Source of the DNA: Delftia tsuruhatensis
GTDB lineage: Bacteria; Pseudomonadota; Gammaproteobacteria; Burkholderiales; Burkholderiaceae_C
Direction: 5' to 3'
Assembly: GCF_903815225.1 (NCBI RefSeq)
Contig: NZ_LR813084.1
Span: 2,584,501-2,648,500, forward strand
DNA: 64,000 nt
Shown here: positions 8,610-16,802 of the stretch, piece after piece
How positions within the stretch are numbered: the first letter of the stretch is position 1
Layout of the letters: each line of letters opens with the position of its first letter
The notes under the pieces: generated by a model
What the model was told of the DNA's origin: nothing
Seen by the model: only the letters and a program-made list of their open reading frames with translations
The model's database searches: none
Position numbers and translations under genes: made by a program

Positions 8610-9998
8610 ATGTCCTCCTTCGATACCCAACTGCTGCTCATCGCGCTGGCCAGTGTGCTGGTCCTCGTCGCGCTGATCGTTTCGCGCATCCGCCTGCATC
8701 CCTTGCTGGCCCTGCTGATGGTTTCCATCGGCGTGGGCTTTGCCACGGGCATGGCGCCGGGAGACATCGCCAGGAACCTCACCGACGGTGCCGGCAAGAC
8801 GCTGGGCGCCGTGGGCGTGGTGATCGCCCTGGGTGCCATGCTGGGCAAGATCCTGGCGGACTCGGGCACCACCGAGACCCTGGCCAGTGCCATCCTGGGA
8901 CGCACTTCGGACCGCATGATCCCCTGGGCCATGACCGTGGTGGCCTTCGTGATCGGCATCCCCATGTTCTTCGAGGTGGGGCTGGTGGTGATGCTGCCGC
9001 TGATCTTCAGCGTGGCGCGCAAGCTGGAGAGCCAGCAGCGCTTCAAGGGCTCGGCCTATGTCTACGTGGGCGTGCCCGTGATCTCGGCGCTGGCCGCCAT
9101 GCACGGCATGGTGCCGCCGCACCCGGGGCCGCTGACCGCCATCGCCACGCTGCATACCTCGGTCGGCCCGACCATGCTCTACGGCTTTCTGGCCGTGATT
9201 CCGGCGATGGTGCTGGGCGGCCCGCTGTATGGCGCCTTCATCGCCCCGCGCATGACCACGCGGCCCGACGATGCGCTGCTGGAACAGTTCACGGTCGGCA
9301 AGCAGGAGGGGGCTGCGCAGGGCCGGCCCGGCATCGGCCTGGGGGTGCTGTGCGCCTTGCTGCCCGCGTTGCTGATGCTGCTGCATGCCGTGGCCGAGAT
9401 CGTGCTGCCCAAGGGATCGGGCCTGCTGCGCATGGCGGCCTTCCTGGGCAATCCGCTGGTGGCCATGCTGCTGGGCGTGGTGTTCGCCTCCATCACCATG
9501 GTCTACCTGCGCGGCGGCGATGCCGAGAAGCTGCGCGATGCGCTGGGCAAGAGCCTCAAGCCCATTGCCGGCATCATGCTCATCATTGCGGGCGGCGGCG
9601 CTTTCCAGCAGATCCTGACCAGCGCCAAGGTGGGCGACGCCATCGTCCACATGACCCAGCAGTTCGCCCTGCCGCCGCTGGTGCTGGGCTGGCTGATCGC
9701 CATGCTGCTGTCCGTCTCCACGGGCTCCGCCACGGTCGGCATCGTCGGCGCGGCCGGACTGCTGGCGCCGCTGGCCGCCTCCGATCCCTCGCTCAACGTC
9801 CCGCTGCTGGCGCTGGCCATCGGCTGCGGCTCGCTGTTCTTCAACTACGCCAACCACGCGGGATTCTGGATGGTCAAGGAGTCCTTCGGCATGAGCATGG
9901 GCGAGGCCACCAAGACCATCACGGTGGTGCAGTCCATCGTCTCCTTCGTGGGGCTGCTGATGGTGCTGCTGTTCAATCTGCTGCCCCGGCTGGGGTGA
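8610..9998 (+). CDS. GntP-family gluconate/organic acid:H+ symporter
   Basis: A 462-residue, very hydrophobic protein with 12 or more membrane segments. Conserved GntP-family stretches are present (HPLLALLMVSIGVGFATGM, GIPMFFEVGLVVMLPL, HGMVPPHPGPLTAIATL, STGSATVGIVGAAGLLAPL, NHAGFWMVKESFGMS). It would import gluconate or a related sugar acid or hydroxy acid. The start at 8610 (MSSFDTQLL) begins directly before the first helix; upstream in-frame codons have no homologous look. No gluconate kinase is adjacent, so the substrate remains open. Confidence 0.93.
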   Translation: MSSFDTQLLLIALASVLVLVALIVSRIRLHPLLALLMVSIGVGFATGMAPGDIARNLTDGAGKTLGAVGVVIALGAMLGKILADSGTTETLASAILGRTSDRMIPWAMTVVAFVIGIPMFFEVGLVVMLPLIFSVARKLESQQRFKGSAYVYVGVPVISALAAMHGMVPPHPGPLTAIATLHTSVGPTMLYGFLAVIPAMVLGGPLYGAFIAPRMTTRPDDALLEQFTVGKQEGAAQGRPGIGLGVLCALLPALLMLLHAVAEIVLPKGSGLLRMAAFLGNPLVAMLLGVVFASITMVYLRGGDAEKLRDALGKSLKPIAGIMLIIAGGGAFQQILTSAKVGDAIVHMTQQFALPPLVLGWLIAMLLSVSTGSATVGIVGAAGLLAPLAASDPSLNVPLLALAIGCGSLFFNYANHAGFWMVKESFGMSMGEATKTITVVQSIVSFVGLLMVLLFNLLPRLG

Positions 9999-10016
9999 GA
10001 AGGAAGTGGATGGATG

Positions 10017-10032
10017 CTGTATGCAAATACAG
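10017..10032. promoter_or_regulatory. LexA (SOS) box upstream of the DUF3224 gene
   Basis: CTGTATGCAAATACAG fits the CTGT-N8-ACAG LexA consensus exactly. It lies 41 bases before the DUF3224 start and 18 bases after the gntP-type stop. The imuA box in this same window (55800-55815) has the same CTGTAT...ATACAG arms, apart from one base, which makes a chance match less likely. Confidence 0.7.
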
Positions 10033-10073
10033 TAAGCTGCCTGCTCTTACGCAATTTTCCAAGGATGCCTGCA

Positions 10074-10478
10074 ATGAAGCACACCGCCAACGGCCTCTTC
10101 GACATCCTGCTCGCCCCGCAGCCGCTGAGCGCCGTCGCCGAAGACACCGGGCTGGGCCGGCTGTCCCTGGACAAGCGATTCGATGGTGACCTGCGGGCCG
10201 TCAGCCAGGGCGAGATGCTGTCGTTTCGCAGCGGAGTGCAGGGCTCGGCGGGCTACGTCGCCATGGAAACGGTGCGCGGCGCACTGCATGGCCGCAGCGG
10301 CAGCTTCGTGCTACAGCACAGCTCCACCATGGAGCGCGGCACGCCCACGCAGTCCATCACGGTGGTGCCGGATTCGGGCACCGATGGGCTGGCGGGCATC
10401 TCCGGGCGCATGGTGATCGCCATTGCCGAAGGTGGGGCGCACTCCTATCGCTTCGCCTACGAATTGCCGCAGGCCTGA
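10074..10478 (+). CDS. DUF3224-family protein
   Basis: A 134-residue soluble protein of the DUF3224 family (also annotated as a small beta-barrel protein). It carries the segments LGRLSLDKRFDGDLRAVSQGEMLSF, GSAGYVAMETVRGALHGRSGSFVLQHSSTMERG and VVPDSGTDGLAGISGRM, which recur in that family. The start at 10074 has AAGGA eight bases upstream. Function is unknown; the fold is thought to be lipocalin-like. A LexA-type box just upstream suggests DNA-damage induction, which I have not seen described for this family. Confidence 0.85.
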   Translation: MKHTANGLFDILLAPQPLSAVAEDTGLGRLSLDKRFDGDLRAVSQGEMLSFRSGVQGSAGYVAMETVRGALHGRSGSFVLQHSSTMERGTPTQSITVVPDSGTDGLAGISGRMVIAIAEGGAHSYRFAYELPQA

Positions 10479-10804
10479 AAGGCCCACGGCCGTGCGTGTT
10501 GCCGCAGGCGGGCAGCACTGCCCGGGCGCGTCGCCGGCAATTGGCCTATACTGCCCGACTGCGCTGTTCTTGTTGTTCGCCTCTTCAGCGCTGCTGCGAC
10601 ACCCCAGCCCCTCTGCTGCTGAAAGCCAGAAGCCGACGGGCTGAACAGCCGCTCCTGCCGATCAGGAGTCGCGGTTGTCACCCTCAACGGCGAATCCCAC
10701 GCGGACCCCTACCTTCATCCGGGTCCGCCCCCAGCCTGCATGCCGCAGGGTTTTCTCTCTCTTTTCATGGCCCGCTCCTGCACGGTGCGCGGCCACCCCT
10801 ATCC
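10479..10804. promoter_or_regulatory. Structured leader upstream of the small ORF and infA
   Basis: This 326-base stretch has no clear gene. A TATACT hexamer at 10545-10550 is a candidate -10. Downstream are two clean hairpins: CTCCTG-CCGAT-CAGGAG at 10652-10668, and an 8-bp stem GCGGACCC/GGGTCCGC with a 12-base loop at 10701-10728. A C/T-rich single-stranded-looking tract follows (about 10745-10770). The layout resembles a long regulated 5' untranslated region, for example of a cold-responsive operon, but I recognise no known RNA family. Confidence 0.4.
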
Positions 10805-11023
10805 ATGCTGCATTCCAACATTACGGAGCAGGTGGGCCACTACGTGCTCACACCGCTCACACAGGCCAACGGCCGCGGCCAGGTGGCCGCCGCCGTTTCC
10901 ATCCGCCGCGGAGCCTACGACCGCATCTTCCGCTTCATCCCGCAGTTCGCCGACGAAGCCCTCGCATCGCGATTCGCGCTGGCCCAGGGGCGCATCCTGG
11001 TGCAGGACCGGCAACTGGGTTGA
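10805..11023 (+). CDS. Small conserved protein of 72 residues, function unknown
   Basis: The ATG at 10805 opens a 72-residue frame of ordinary composition ([20 protein letters not shown], then a basic central part and [16 protein letters not shown]). It has no signal peptide or membrane helix. It follows a long structured leader and ends 41 bases before infA, so it is probably co-transcribed with the initiation factor gene. The frame extends upstream to 10496, but that part is low-complexity leader sequence and has no good start. I do not recognise a family. Confidence 0.55.
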   Translation: MLHSNITEQVGHYVLTPLTQANGRGQVAAAVSIRRGAYDRIFRFIPQFADEALASRFALAQGRILVQDRQLG

Positions 11024-11064
11024 ATCGCGGCACCCGATTTTCAACACGTACTACAGGAGAACCT

Positions 11065-11328
11065 TTGGCTAAAGAAGAACTGATCGAAATGCAGGGCCGG
11101 GTGGACGAAGTGCTGCCCGATTCCCGCTTCCGGGTGACACTGGAAAACGGACACCAGCTGATCGCCTACACCGGCGGCAAAATGCGCAAGCACCGCATCC
11201 GTGTACTGGCTGGCGACAAGGTGACGCTGGAGATGTCCCCCTATGACCTGAACAAGGGACGCCTGACCTTCCGGCACATCGAGACCCGTGCAGGTGGCGC
11301 GCCGCGCCCTCCCCAGCGCCGCCGCTGA
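11065..11328 (+). CDS. infA: Translation initiation factor IF-1
   Basis: An 87-residue OB-fold protein. IF-1 binds the ribosomal A site of the 30S subunit and helps IF-2 and IF-3 select the start codon. The sequence is unmistakable ([61 protein letters not shown]). The start is a TTG at 11065, preceded by AGGAGA; no ATG or GTG gives the conserved AKEE N-terminus. A short basic, Pro/Arg-rich C-terminal tail (PRPPQRRR) extends beyond the usual 72 residues. No ribosomal protein genes are nearby, so this may be an accessory IF-1 copy of the kind common in Burkholderiales. Confidence 0.95.
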   Translation: MAKEELIEMQGRVDEVLPDSRFRVTLENGHQLIAYTGGKMRKHRIRVLAGDKVTLEMSPYDLNKGRLTFRHIETRAGGAPRPPQRRR

Positions 11329-11440
11329 GCAGATTCCCCAGGGCGGACCTGCACCGCAGGTGGCAGGTCCTGCGGCGCCAGGCGGTCCGGGCCGGCCGCT
11401 GGCGCTCCGGCACCCGCATGTGCCCGGGGGCCCGGAGTGC

Positions 11441-11734
11441 TTACCTGGACATGGCCTCCTTCTTCATGCCGTCCTTGTGCATGCCCTCCTTGGCCATTCC
11501 GTCCTTTTTCCTGGCGTCATTGGCCATTCCGTCCTGTTTCATTGCGTCCTTTGCCATGTGGTCCTTCTTCATGCCGTCCTTGGCCATGTGGTCCTTCTTC
11601 ATGGAATCCTTGGACATGGCGCCGGCCGGAGCCATGGCGTCCCTGGTCATCTCGTCCGCAGCGAATGCCGGGGTGGCCGACGCGGCGGCCATGGCGATGC
11701 AGGCGGCGAGCATGTGGGTGGTGAGCTTGGTCAT
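11441..11734 (-). CDS. Methionine-rich pentapeptide MXKDX repeat protein, MrpX-like
   Basis: A 97-residue exported protein. Residues 1-25 are a signal peptide (ATPAFA cleavage site). The mature part is a run of about twelve MxKDx pentapeptides (MSKDS, MKKDH, MAKDG, MKQDG and so on). It contains 13 methionines in about 72 residues and no cysteine. In Azospira the similar MrpX is a sacrificial periplasmic methionine-rich peptide, oxidised by hypochlorite and re-reduced by the YedY1/YedZ1 methionine sulfoxide reductase. Here the SUOX-type oxidoreductase and cytochrome b genes lie immediately upstream on the same strand, as expected for that module. The start at 11734 is preceded by AAGGAAG. Confidence 0.85.
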   Translation of the reverse strand: MTKLTTHMLAACIAMAAASATPAFAADEMTRDAMAPAGAMSKDSMKKDHMAKDGMKKDHMAKDAMKQDGMANDARKKDGMAKEGMHKDGMKKEAMSR

Positions 11735-11831
11735 GTGAGTCTTCCTTTGGGTTTGCGGTTGGCAGAATCGGCCGGCTCCGGGAGCAGGCCATCGCACCTT
11801 CGTTGGCAGCACGCCGGGCCTTCAAGGCCCG

Positions 11832-12623
11832 TCAACTGCCTCCGAACCAGTTGTAGCCCTGGTCTTCCCAGTAGCCGCCGGAGTAGGTGTTGGTGACGAA
11901 CATGGCCTGGATGTGCTTCGGGTTCTTGTAGCCCAGCTTGGTGGGCATGCGCAGCTTCATCGGAAAGCCATATCTGGGCGGCAGGGGCTGCCCGTCGTAA
12001 GTCAATGCCATCAGCGTCTGCGGATGCAGGGCCGTGGCCATGTCGATGCTGGTGAAGTAGTCGTCAACGCACTTGAAGCCGACGTACTTGGCACTGGTGT
12101 CGGCGCCTATGTGGCGCAGGAAATCGGCAAAGCGCACGCCGCCCCAGCGGCCTATGGCGCTCCAGCCTTCCACGCAGATATGGCGCGTGATCTGTTCGTC
12201 CTGCGGCATGGCGCGCAGCTCGGCCAGGGTCCAGGCATGGCGGTCGGCGACCATGCCGGTCACTTCCAGGCGCCAGCGGGCCTCATCCACCTCGCGCACC
12301 TCGTCCTCGCCGTAATAGGCATTGAAGGGGAAGGGGCGCGTGATCTCGGCTGCGGAATAGGTGGGCGCCAGCCGCGTGGGACTGAAGAGCAGGCCCTGCA
12401 TGCGGTCGTTGAAGCGCGACACCTGGCTGAGCACGGCCTCGACGTGGCTGTCATCGCTGATGCTGCAGCCCGTGAGCAGGGACAGGCCGCCCAGCGTCAG
12501 CGAGCGTTGCAAAAAGGCGCGGCGTGCGGGCTGGTCCAGCTTGCGGGCGATCAGCGAGCGTGCCTCGCGCACCACGGCTTGGCCATCGACGCCGGTCAGG
12601 GAAGGGGCTTTGAAGATTTTCAT
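11832..12623 (-). CDS. Tat-exported SUOX-family molybdopterin oxidoreductase (YedY1/MsrP-like)
   Basis: A 263-residue enzyme of the sulfite-oxidase fold. Residues 34-53 hold a twin-arginine start (ARRAFLQR), a hydrophobic core and a lipobox ending at Cys53 (LLTGC), so it is probably a Tat-dependent lipoprotein. The molybdenum-ligand cysteine is Cys150 (RHICVEGWSAIGRWGG), followed by typical segments (DYFTSIDMATALHPQTLMALTYDGQPLPPRYGFPMKL). MsrP-type members reduce periplasmic methionine sulfoxide using electrons from a membrane cytochrome b. The start overlaps the end of the cytochrome b gene by 4 bases (ATGA). Confidence 0.88.
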   Translation of the reverse strand: MKIFKAPSLTGVDGQAVVREARSLIARKLDQPARRAFLQRSLTLGGLSLLTGCSISDDSHVEAVLSQVSRFNDRMQGLLFSPTRLAPTYSAAEITRPFPFNAYYGEDEVREVDEARWRLEVTGMVADRHAWTLAELRAMPQDEQITRHICVEGWSAIGRWGGVRFADFLRHIGADTSAKYVGFKCVDDYFTSIDMATALHPQTLMALTYDGQPLPPRYGFPMKLRMPTKLGYKNPKHIQAMFVTNTYSGGYWEDQGYNWFGGS

Positions 12624-13273
12624 GGTGACTTGGGCGCACGGCCGTGGATCATGGTCAGGAAGGTCCGGGGCACCAGGGCGACCATTGCCAGGTGCACGAC
12701 CACGAAGGCCACCAGCGCGGACATGCCGAAGAAGTGCACGCGCCGTGCGGATTCATAGCCGCCCAGCAGCTCGCGCAGCAGGGGGAACTGCACCGACTTC
12801 CAGAGCACCAGGCCCGACAGCACGATCACCACCAGGTCCAGCACCACGAACAGGTAGGCCAGCTTTTGCACATGGTTGTAGCGGGCCGGGTCGGCGTGCG
12901 AGAGCCGGCCCTTGAGGGCGGCCAGCAGGTCCTGGCGCACGCCCTGCACGCTGACGGGAAAGAACTTGCGGGCCCAGCGCCCGCTGGCGATGTTGAGCAG
13001 CAGGTACACCAGGCCGTTGAACACCAGCAGCCACATGGCCGCGAAATGCCATTGCAGTGCCCCGCCCAGCCAGCCGCCCAGCGTGATGGGGCCCGGAAAG
13101 CTGAAATCAAAGAACGGGGCCGCGTTGTAGATGCGCCAGCCGCTGGCCACCAGGATGGCCACGGCCAGCGCATTGAGCCAATGCGTGAGGCGCAGCCACA
13201 GCGGGTGGATTCGCTGGTCATCCTCGGGCTGTGCCGGTTGGGGGGTCGTGAGGGTGGTGTCCATGGGTCCCAT
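12620..13273 (-). CDS. Cytochrome b561-type membrane electron carrier (YedZ1-like)
   Basis: A 217-residue membrane protein with four hydrophobic helices. Histidines at positions 31 (LRLTHWLNAL), 76 (LQWHFAAM), 180 and 194 (RVHFFGM, VVVHLAM) are placed to bind two b-type hemes, as in Ni/Fe-hydrogenase and thiosulfate-reductase b cytochromes. It should pass quinol electrons to the co-encoded SUOX-family enzyme. ATG codons at 13273 and 13264 are both possible starts; neither has a strong ribosome-binding site. It is the first gene of the three-gene module. Confidence 0.88.
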   Translation of the reverse strand: MGPMDTTLTTPQPAQPEDDQRIHPLWLRLTHWLNALAVAILVASGWRIYNAAPFFDFSFPGPITLGGWLGGALQWHFAAMWLLVFNGLVYLLLNIASGRWARKFFPVSVQGVRQDLLAALKGRLSHADPARYNHVQKLAYLFVVLDLVVIVLSGLVLWKSVQFPLLRELLGGYESARRVHFFGMSALVAFVVVHLAMVALVPRTFLTMIHGRAPKSP

Positions 13274-13861
13274 TGTTGGAGGGACCCGGTGGCGGATGTA
13301 TCACGCAAACTTCAATTAATCGTGATAACTCCCAAGGCTTGGTCGCTGGCCTGCGCGCATCCGGCCAGATGGTCCGCCAACGTGCGCGCCGCGATGCCAG
13401 CGGATAGCTGGCCGGACCTGCGGCTTCTCCGCATGGAGCCCCTGACCCTCTCACTTGTCTGCCGCTGCAGCCCATGGGCTTGAAAGCGCACCGGCGTATT
13501 CAGGTGGCCCCAATGTCCCTTCCGCAAGTAATTGCAAAAGAATCCATGGCGGTTGCTGGGTCGCAAGTCTTGGGTGCAAGTCAAGTGCACATGATGCCCC
13601 CGAGGTTGATTGCGTCTCGAATGTCGGTGATCTCGCAAGCGAAATCACGCTGCAAATGAACCGGTGGGTGATTTGATCAATTATTGCTTGAAATTTTCTT
13701 GCGTTCAATTGATGAATTCCCGCACGCTTCTGTTTTTTTTGAAGAATACGATCAATTCGGCTCTGACGCCGACGTGTTCCAATCATCCAATGCGCGTGAA
13801 TCACTTGTGGATGTGCATTTGCACATCGATGGCGATTGATGCGGTTTTTCAGGAGGACCGA
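13274..13861. other. Intergenic region before the secreted protease
   Basis: This 588-base stretch changes from high GC to clearly AT-richer sequence from about 13,530 on, in step with the lower GC of the protease gene. It must hold divergent promoters for the cytochrome b and protease genes. TTGAAA at 13688-13693 is a possible -35, but no good -10 follows. I see no credible gene. Confidence 0.5.
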
Positions 13862-15988
13862 ATGAAAGAAAATGCTTTTGCAGGCGCGGCAGGAAAAATC
13901 ATTCTCCATCTCGCACCATTCGCTCTTGCATCGGGCGCCGCGCTCATGCATGTTCCTGTCTCGGCTGGATTGTTGAATCCTGTGGACAGGGATTTCCTGA
14001 TGCGCCAGGCAAGTGATGCGGGTGGATTGATGAGCGTCATGGTGACGGTTCAGGACCTCGAGCCGGATGTAGTGCAGGCAAGGGGCTCGGCATCCATCCG
14101 ATCGGAAACAGCGCAGCACACGCACGCAATACGGTCGATCCTGGGTCAGGATGTTTCAGAGGTGGGCTCATGGAACAATGGAATGGGGCAAGTCGGTCTG
14201 CTGATTACACGCCGCGGCCTGGAATTGCTCGAGCAATCCGGAATGGCCAAGTCAATACAGCCAGACGATACCAGAGGCTTGCGAGATCGTGCGTGGATGA
14301 GCAGTGAAACCCAGAGGAATATCGAGCGCGAACTCGGCAAAAAAGGGTCTGTTGATGTGGTGCTGTCTGTCAATTCGGATATGGACTATCACATAGGAGA
14401 GCATGGCGATACAGTCTATCAGGCCAACTCTTTTTCTCACGGCGCAGGCGGGATGGCCCAGGATGTTTTCAAAAATTCCAAGTTCGGTGCAGGAATGCAG
14501 ATACTTGAAAGTTCGAAAGCTGGATCGGGGCCATCTGCTGTGGTGCAGGCCCGCATCGACTGGCCTGCTTATTATGCGCTGAGGATGGCACCGGAAGTGA
14601 GGTCAATGAAGGTGCTGGGGGTTGAAGATGAATCGCATTGGCCCGAAGAAGTCATGGATACGGCATTCGACCAGGGTGAAGCCCAGGTCATCATCACGAT
14701 GCGAGGCGGGGAGTCCTATTCACCCTATCAAGGGTACATGAGTGAAAAGGCATGGAAAGTACAAAGCCAGGCCAATCAGGATTCGTTTCGCTCTGCCATG
14801 CAAGGCGTTGGCCATGGTGGCGACGGCGATGTGCAGGCCCATGCCGGCCTGGGCGTGTTCACGGTGCGGCTTGGTGCCGAGCAGTTGAAAGCACTTTATG
14901 AGAAGAGGGACGCAAGAATCCGCTCGGTGGAGCTCGTGAAGCCGGTGGCGACGCCTTCGCTCAACAACAGTACATATCAGATCAACATGGGGCCCGCCTG
15001 GTCGGCGGGATTCAGGGGAGCCGGTCAGTTGATGATTGTCTTTGATACGGGCGTTGCGAAGAATCATATGATGTTCAAGAACGCTGCAGGAGCATCGCGT
15101 ATCTCGAATGAAGCCTGCTTTGGAACCAATGCTTCAGGCTACAAGTCAATTTGCCCATCGCAAAATATGAGCGGAGATAGCGCGGTGGGGACGCCAAATT
15201 CCGGCATGCCTTATTGCAATAGCAGTTCAAGCGCATGTTCGCATGGTACCCATGTGGCGGGAATTGCTGCAGGCCGTCAAAGTTACTATACTGGATTCGG
15301 GAATCAGGGTGTGTCTCCTGACGCTTCCATTGTGGCAGTTCAGATCTTCTCCTATCCAGTGAGTGGCAGTGGGAGTCCTAGTGCATTCAATGATGATCTG
15401 CTTGCGGGATTGGCGGAGGTTTATGCTGCTACGACGCCGGGGATCATGAATCCATATATAGTCAACATGAGCCTGGGTAGTAATCAATTATATGGCGGCA
15501 CTTGTGATTATTATTACGGGTCATTTGCTTTGGCTGTTGCGAATCTGACTTCGCGCGGTGTCCCTGTCGTTGCTGCCACAGGAAATAGCGGTAGCACTTC
15601 CGGTATCAGTTTTCCTGCATGCATATCAAAAGTCATCAAGGCAAGTGCGGTGAATAATGACGCCTTTGGCATGGCCAGGGCCGGTTACGCCAATATTGCT
15701 CATCCCGGAAATTTTGATGGACCGATCTTTCTCGCGCCTGGTGGAAATGGATTCTCCGATTCCGTGGAGTCTGCCAGTGCAGCTGGTCCGACCAGCATGG
15801 TGCGCATGTCCGGAACATCCATGGCTGCCCCGCATGTGGCTGGCTTTTACGCCGCCATCAAGGGCGGCGATGCCTATGCGAGCGTGGCGGATGTGACGGC
15901 TTTCATTGCCACGAAAGGGAGTGTTGCGGCCCCGCAAGCACTTCCTTCCGGTACATACGGCTTTCGCCGCATTCGTTCGCCTTTGTGA
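13862..15988 (+). CDS. Secreted subtilisin-like serine protease (peptidase S8)
   Basis: A 708-residue protein. The start at 13862 has AGGAGG just upstream and gives a signal-peptide-like N-terminus (about residues 1-38); longer in-frame extensions do not. Residues about 40-370 are a long N-terminal region that I cannot assign, probably an inhibitory propeptide. The S8 catalytic domain follows with Asp395 (IVFDTG), His461 (CSHGTHVAG), oxyanion Asn575 (ATGNSG) and Ser653 (SGTSMAAPHVAG), all intact. Codon use and base composition are markedly more AT-rich than the neighbours, which suggests recent acquisition. It stands alone with no adjacent secretion genes. Confidence 0.92.
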   Translation: MKENAFAGAAGKIILHLAPFALASGAALMHVPVSAGLLNPVDRDFLMRQASDAGGLMSVMVTVQDLEPDVVQARGSASIRSETAQHTHAIRSILGQDVSEVGSWNNGMGQVGLLITRRGLELLEQSGMAKSIQPDDTRGLRDRAWMSSETQRNIERELGKKGSVDVVLSVNSDMDYHIGEHGDTVYQANSFSHGAGGMAQDVFKNSKFGAGMQILESSKAGSGPSAVVQARIDWPAYYALRMAPEVRSMKVLGVEDESHWPEEVMDTAFDQGEAQVIITMRGGESYSPYQGYMSEKAWKVQSQANQDSFRSAMQGVGHGGDGDVQAHAGLGVFTVRLGAEQLKALYEKRDARIRSVELVKPVATPSLNNSTYQINMGPAWSAGFRGAGQLMIVFDTGVAKNHMMFKNAAGASRISNEACFGTNASGYKSICPSQNMSGDSAVGTPNSGMPYCNSSSSACSHGTHVAGIAAGRQSYYTGFGNQGVSPDASIVAVQIFSYPVSGSGSPSAFNDDLLAGLAEVYAATTPGIMNPYIVNMSLGSNQLYGGTCDYYYGSFALAVANLTSRGVPVVAATGNSGSTSGISFPACISKVIKASAVNNDAFGMARAGYANIAHPGNFDGPIFLAPGGNGFSDSVESASAAGPTSMVRMSGTSMAAPHVAGFYAAIKGGDAYASVADVTAFIATKGSVAAPQALPSGTYGFRRIRSPL

Positions 15989-16294
15989 GGCGGGGCAGTC
16001 CATAAGAAATATGGTCTGAAAGCTGCGCAACCATCCCGTCATCGGAAGGCGTTTGACCGGAGTGTGGGCCCTCGACGCCCGCATGGATGATTGCTGTTGC
16101 CATCTTTGCCGCATCGATTGCAATCTTTTCTTGCGATGGATGCGGCAAATCCTTTTTCCTGCACTGCGAGTCAAGGCAGCGGACGACAGCCACGAGTGGA
16201 TTCGCTACGTGTACGGCGTGGGCTTCGCCTTCGAGCCCGAGGGAGGCATAGACACGCGGGCGGGCTGACACCGCCCGCACCGTGCCGACATGTC
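15989..16294. other. Intergenic region with a response-regulator-like remnant
   Basis: No intact gene is seen in these 306 bases. On the plus strand, 16161-16268 encodes about 35 residues ending in EWIRYVYGVGFAFEPEGG, which resembles the C-terminal wing of an OmpR/PhoB DNA-binding domain (typically IRTVxGVGYRFE). There is no start or upstream domain, so this looks like the tail of a lost regulator. Confidence 0.35.
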
Positions 16295-16654
16295 TCAGCG
16301 CGCTGCTGCCGGCCCCGCCATGGCGAACGCCTGCGCGGCTTCCTCGGCCGCCACCTTGGCCGCTTCGCTGCGGCGCACCCCGGCCTGGTCCTCGTACTCG
16401 CAGTTCAGTGCCCTGGCCTCGCTGCCCGCGTACTCCGCCAGCGAATCGGCGCTGTTGCGTATGGTCTGCAGCGCCTGCGCCACCACTTCGAGTCGCCGGC
16501 AGCCATCGGGGCTCTCCAGCCAGGCCAAGGCCAGCTGGGCGAGGGCGGAGACCTCGGCACAGCCTTGCTGCACGAAGCGGTCCACCTCGTTGAGGGCGGT
16601 GGCGAACTTCTGGGGTTGGGGGGTTGTCTGGGGAGGGATGGGGATGTGCTTCAT
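16295..16654 (-). CDS. Conserved hypothetical protein, divergent from an XRE regulator
   Basis: A 119-residue, mostly helical, alanine- and glutamate-rich protein with no membrane segment or signal peptide. The start at 16654 (MKHIPIPPQT) has GAGGAC about 7 bases upstream. It is divergent from the XRE gene at 16803, and two palindromes lie between them, so the regulator probably controls both. I do not recognise a family. The helical profile and pairing with an XRE protein are compatible with a phage-derived or defence-associated accessory protein, but nothing specific shows this. Confidence 0.65.
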   Translation of the reverse strand: MKHIPIPPQTTPQPQKFATALNEVDRFVQQGCAEVSALAQLALAWLESPDGCRRLEVVAQALQTIRNSADSLAEYAGSEARALNCEYEDQAGVRRSEAAKVAAEEAAQAFAMAGPAAAR

Positions 16655-16734
16655 GGGGTTGTCCTCCCGTGTCGAAGCGATGCGCGCGCGCGGCAAGAAC
16701 GTCCTCGTAGCGGTTACTGGCCGTGGGCCGGGGT

Positions 16735-16783
16735 AGCTACGCAACTCGTAGTATCGAGAATACACCATACCTACGAATCTCGT
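16735..16783. promoter_or_regulatory. Twin palindromes, likely operators of the XRE regulator
   Basis: Two inverted repeats share the same core: CTACG-CAACT-CGTAG at 16735-16749 and CTACGA-ATC-TCGTAG at 16769-16783. Their centres are 34 bases apart. A third half-site, TCGTAG, lies at 16703-16708. They fill the 148-base divergent gap 20 bases before the XRE start, as in autoregulated controller proteins. Confidence 0.7.
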
Positions 16784-16802
16784 AGCTTTTGGAAAGCACG
16801 AG

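Noticed and set aside
11441..11734. Short tandem repeats that look like a small repeat array
   Set aside because: The 15-base units are codons of the MXKDX protein; there are no spacers of unique sequence and no cas genes.
13451..14125. Minus-strand open frame of 224 residues near the protease gene
   Set aside because: It overlaps the protease start and its promoter region; composition is that of AT-rich shadow sequence and no motif is seen.
16053..16268. A 71-residue plus-strand open frame taken as a gene
   Set aside because: Its first half has no coding look and there is no ribosome-binding site; only the last 35 residues resemble a regulator domain, so it is treated as a remnant.
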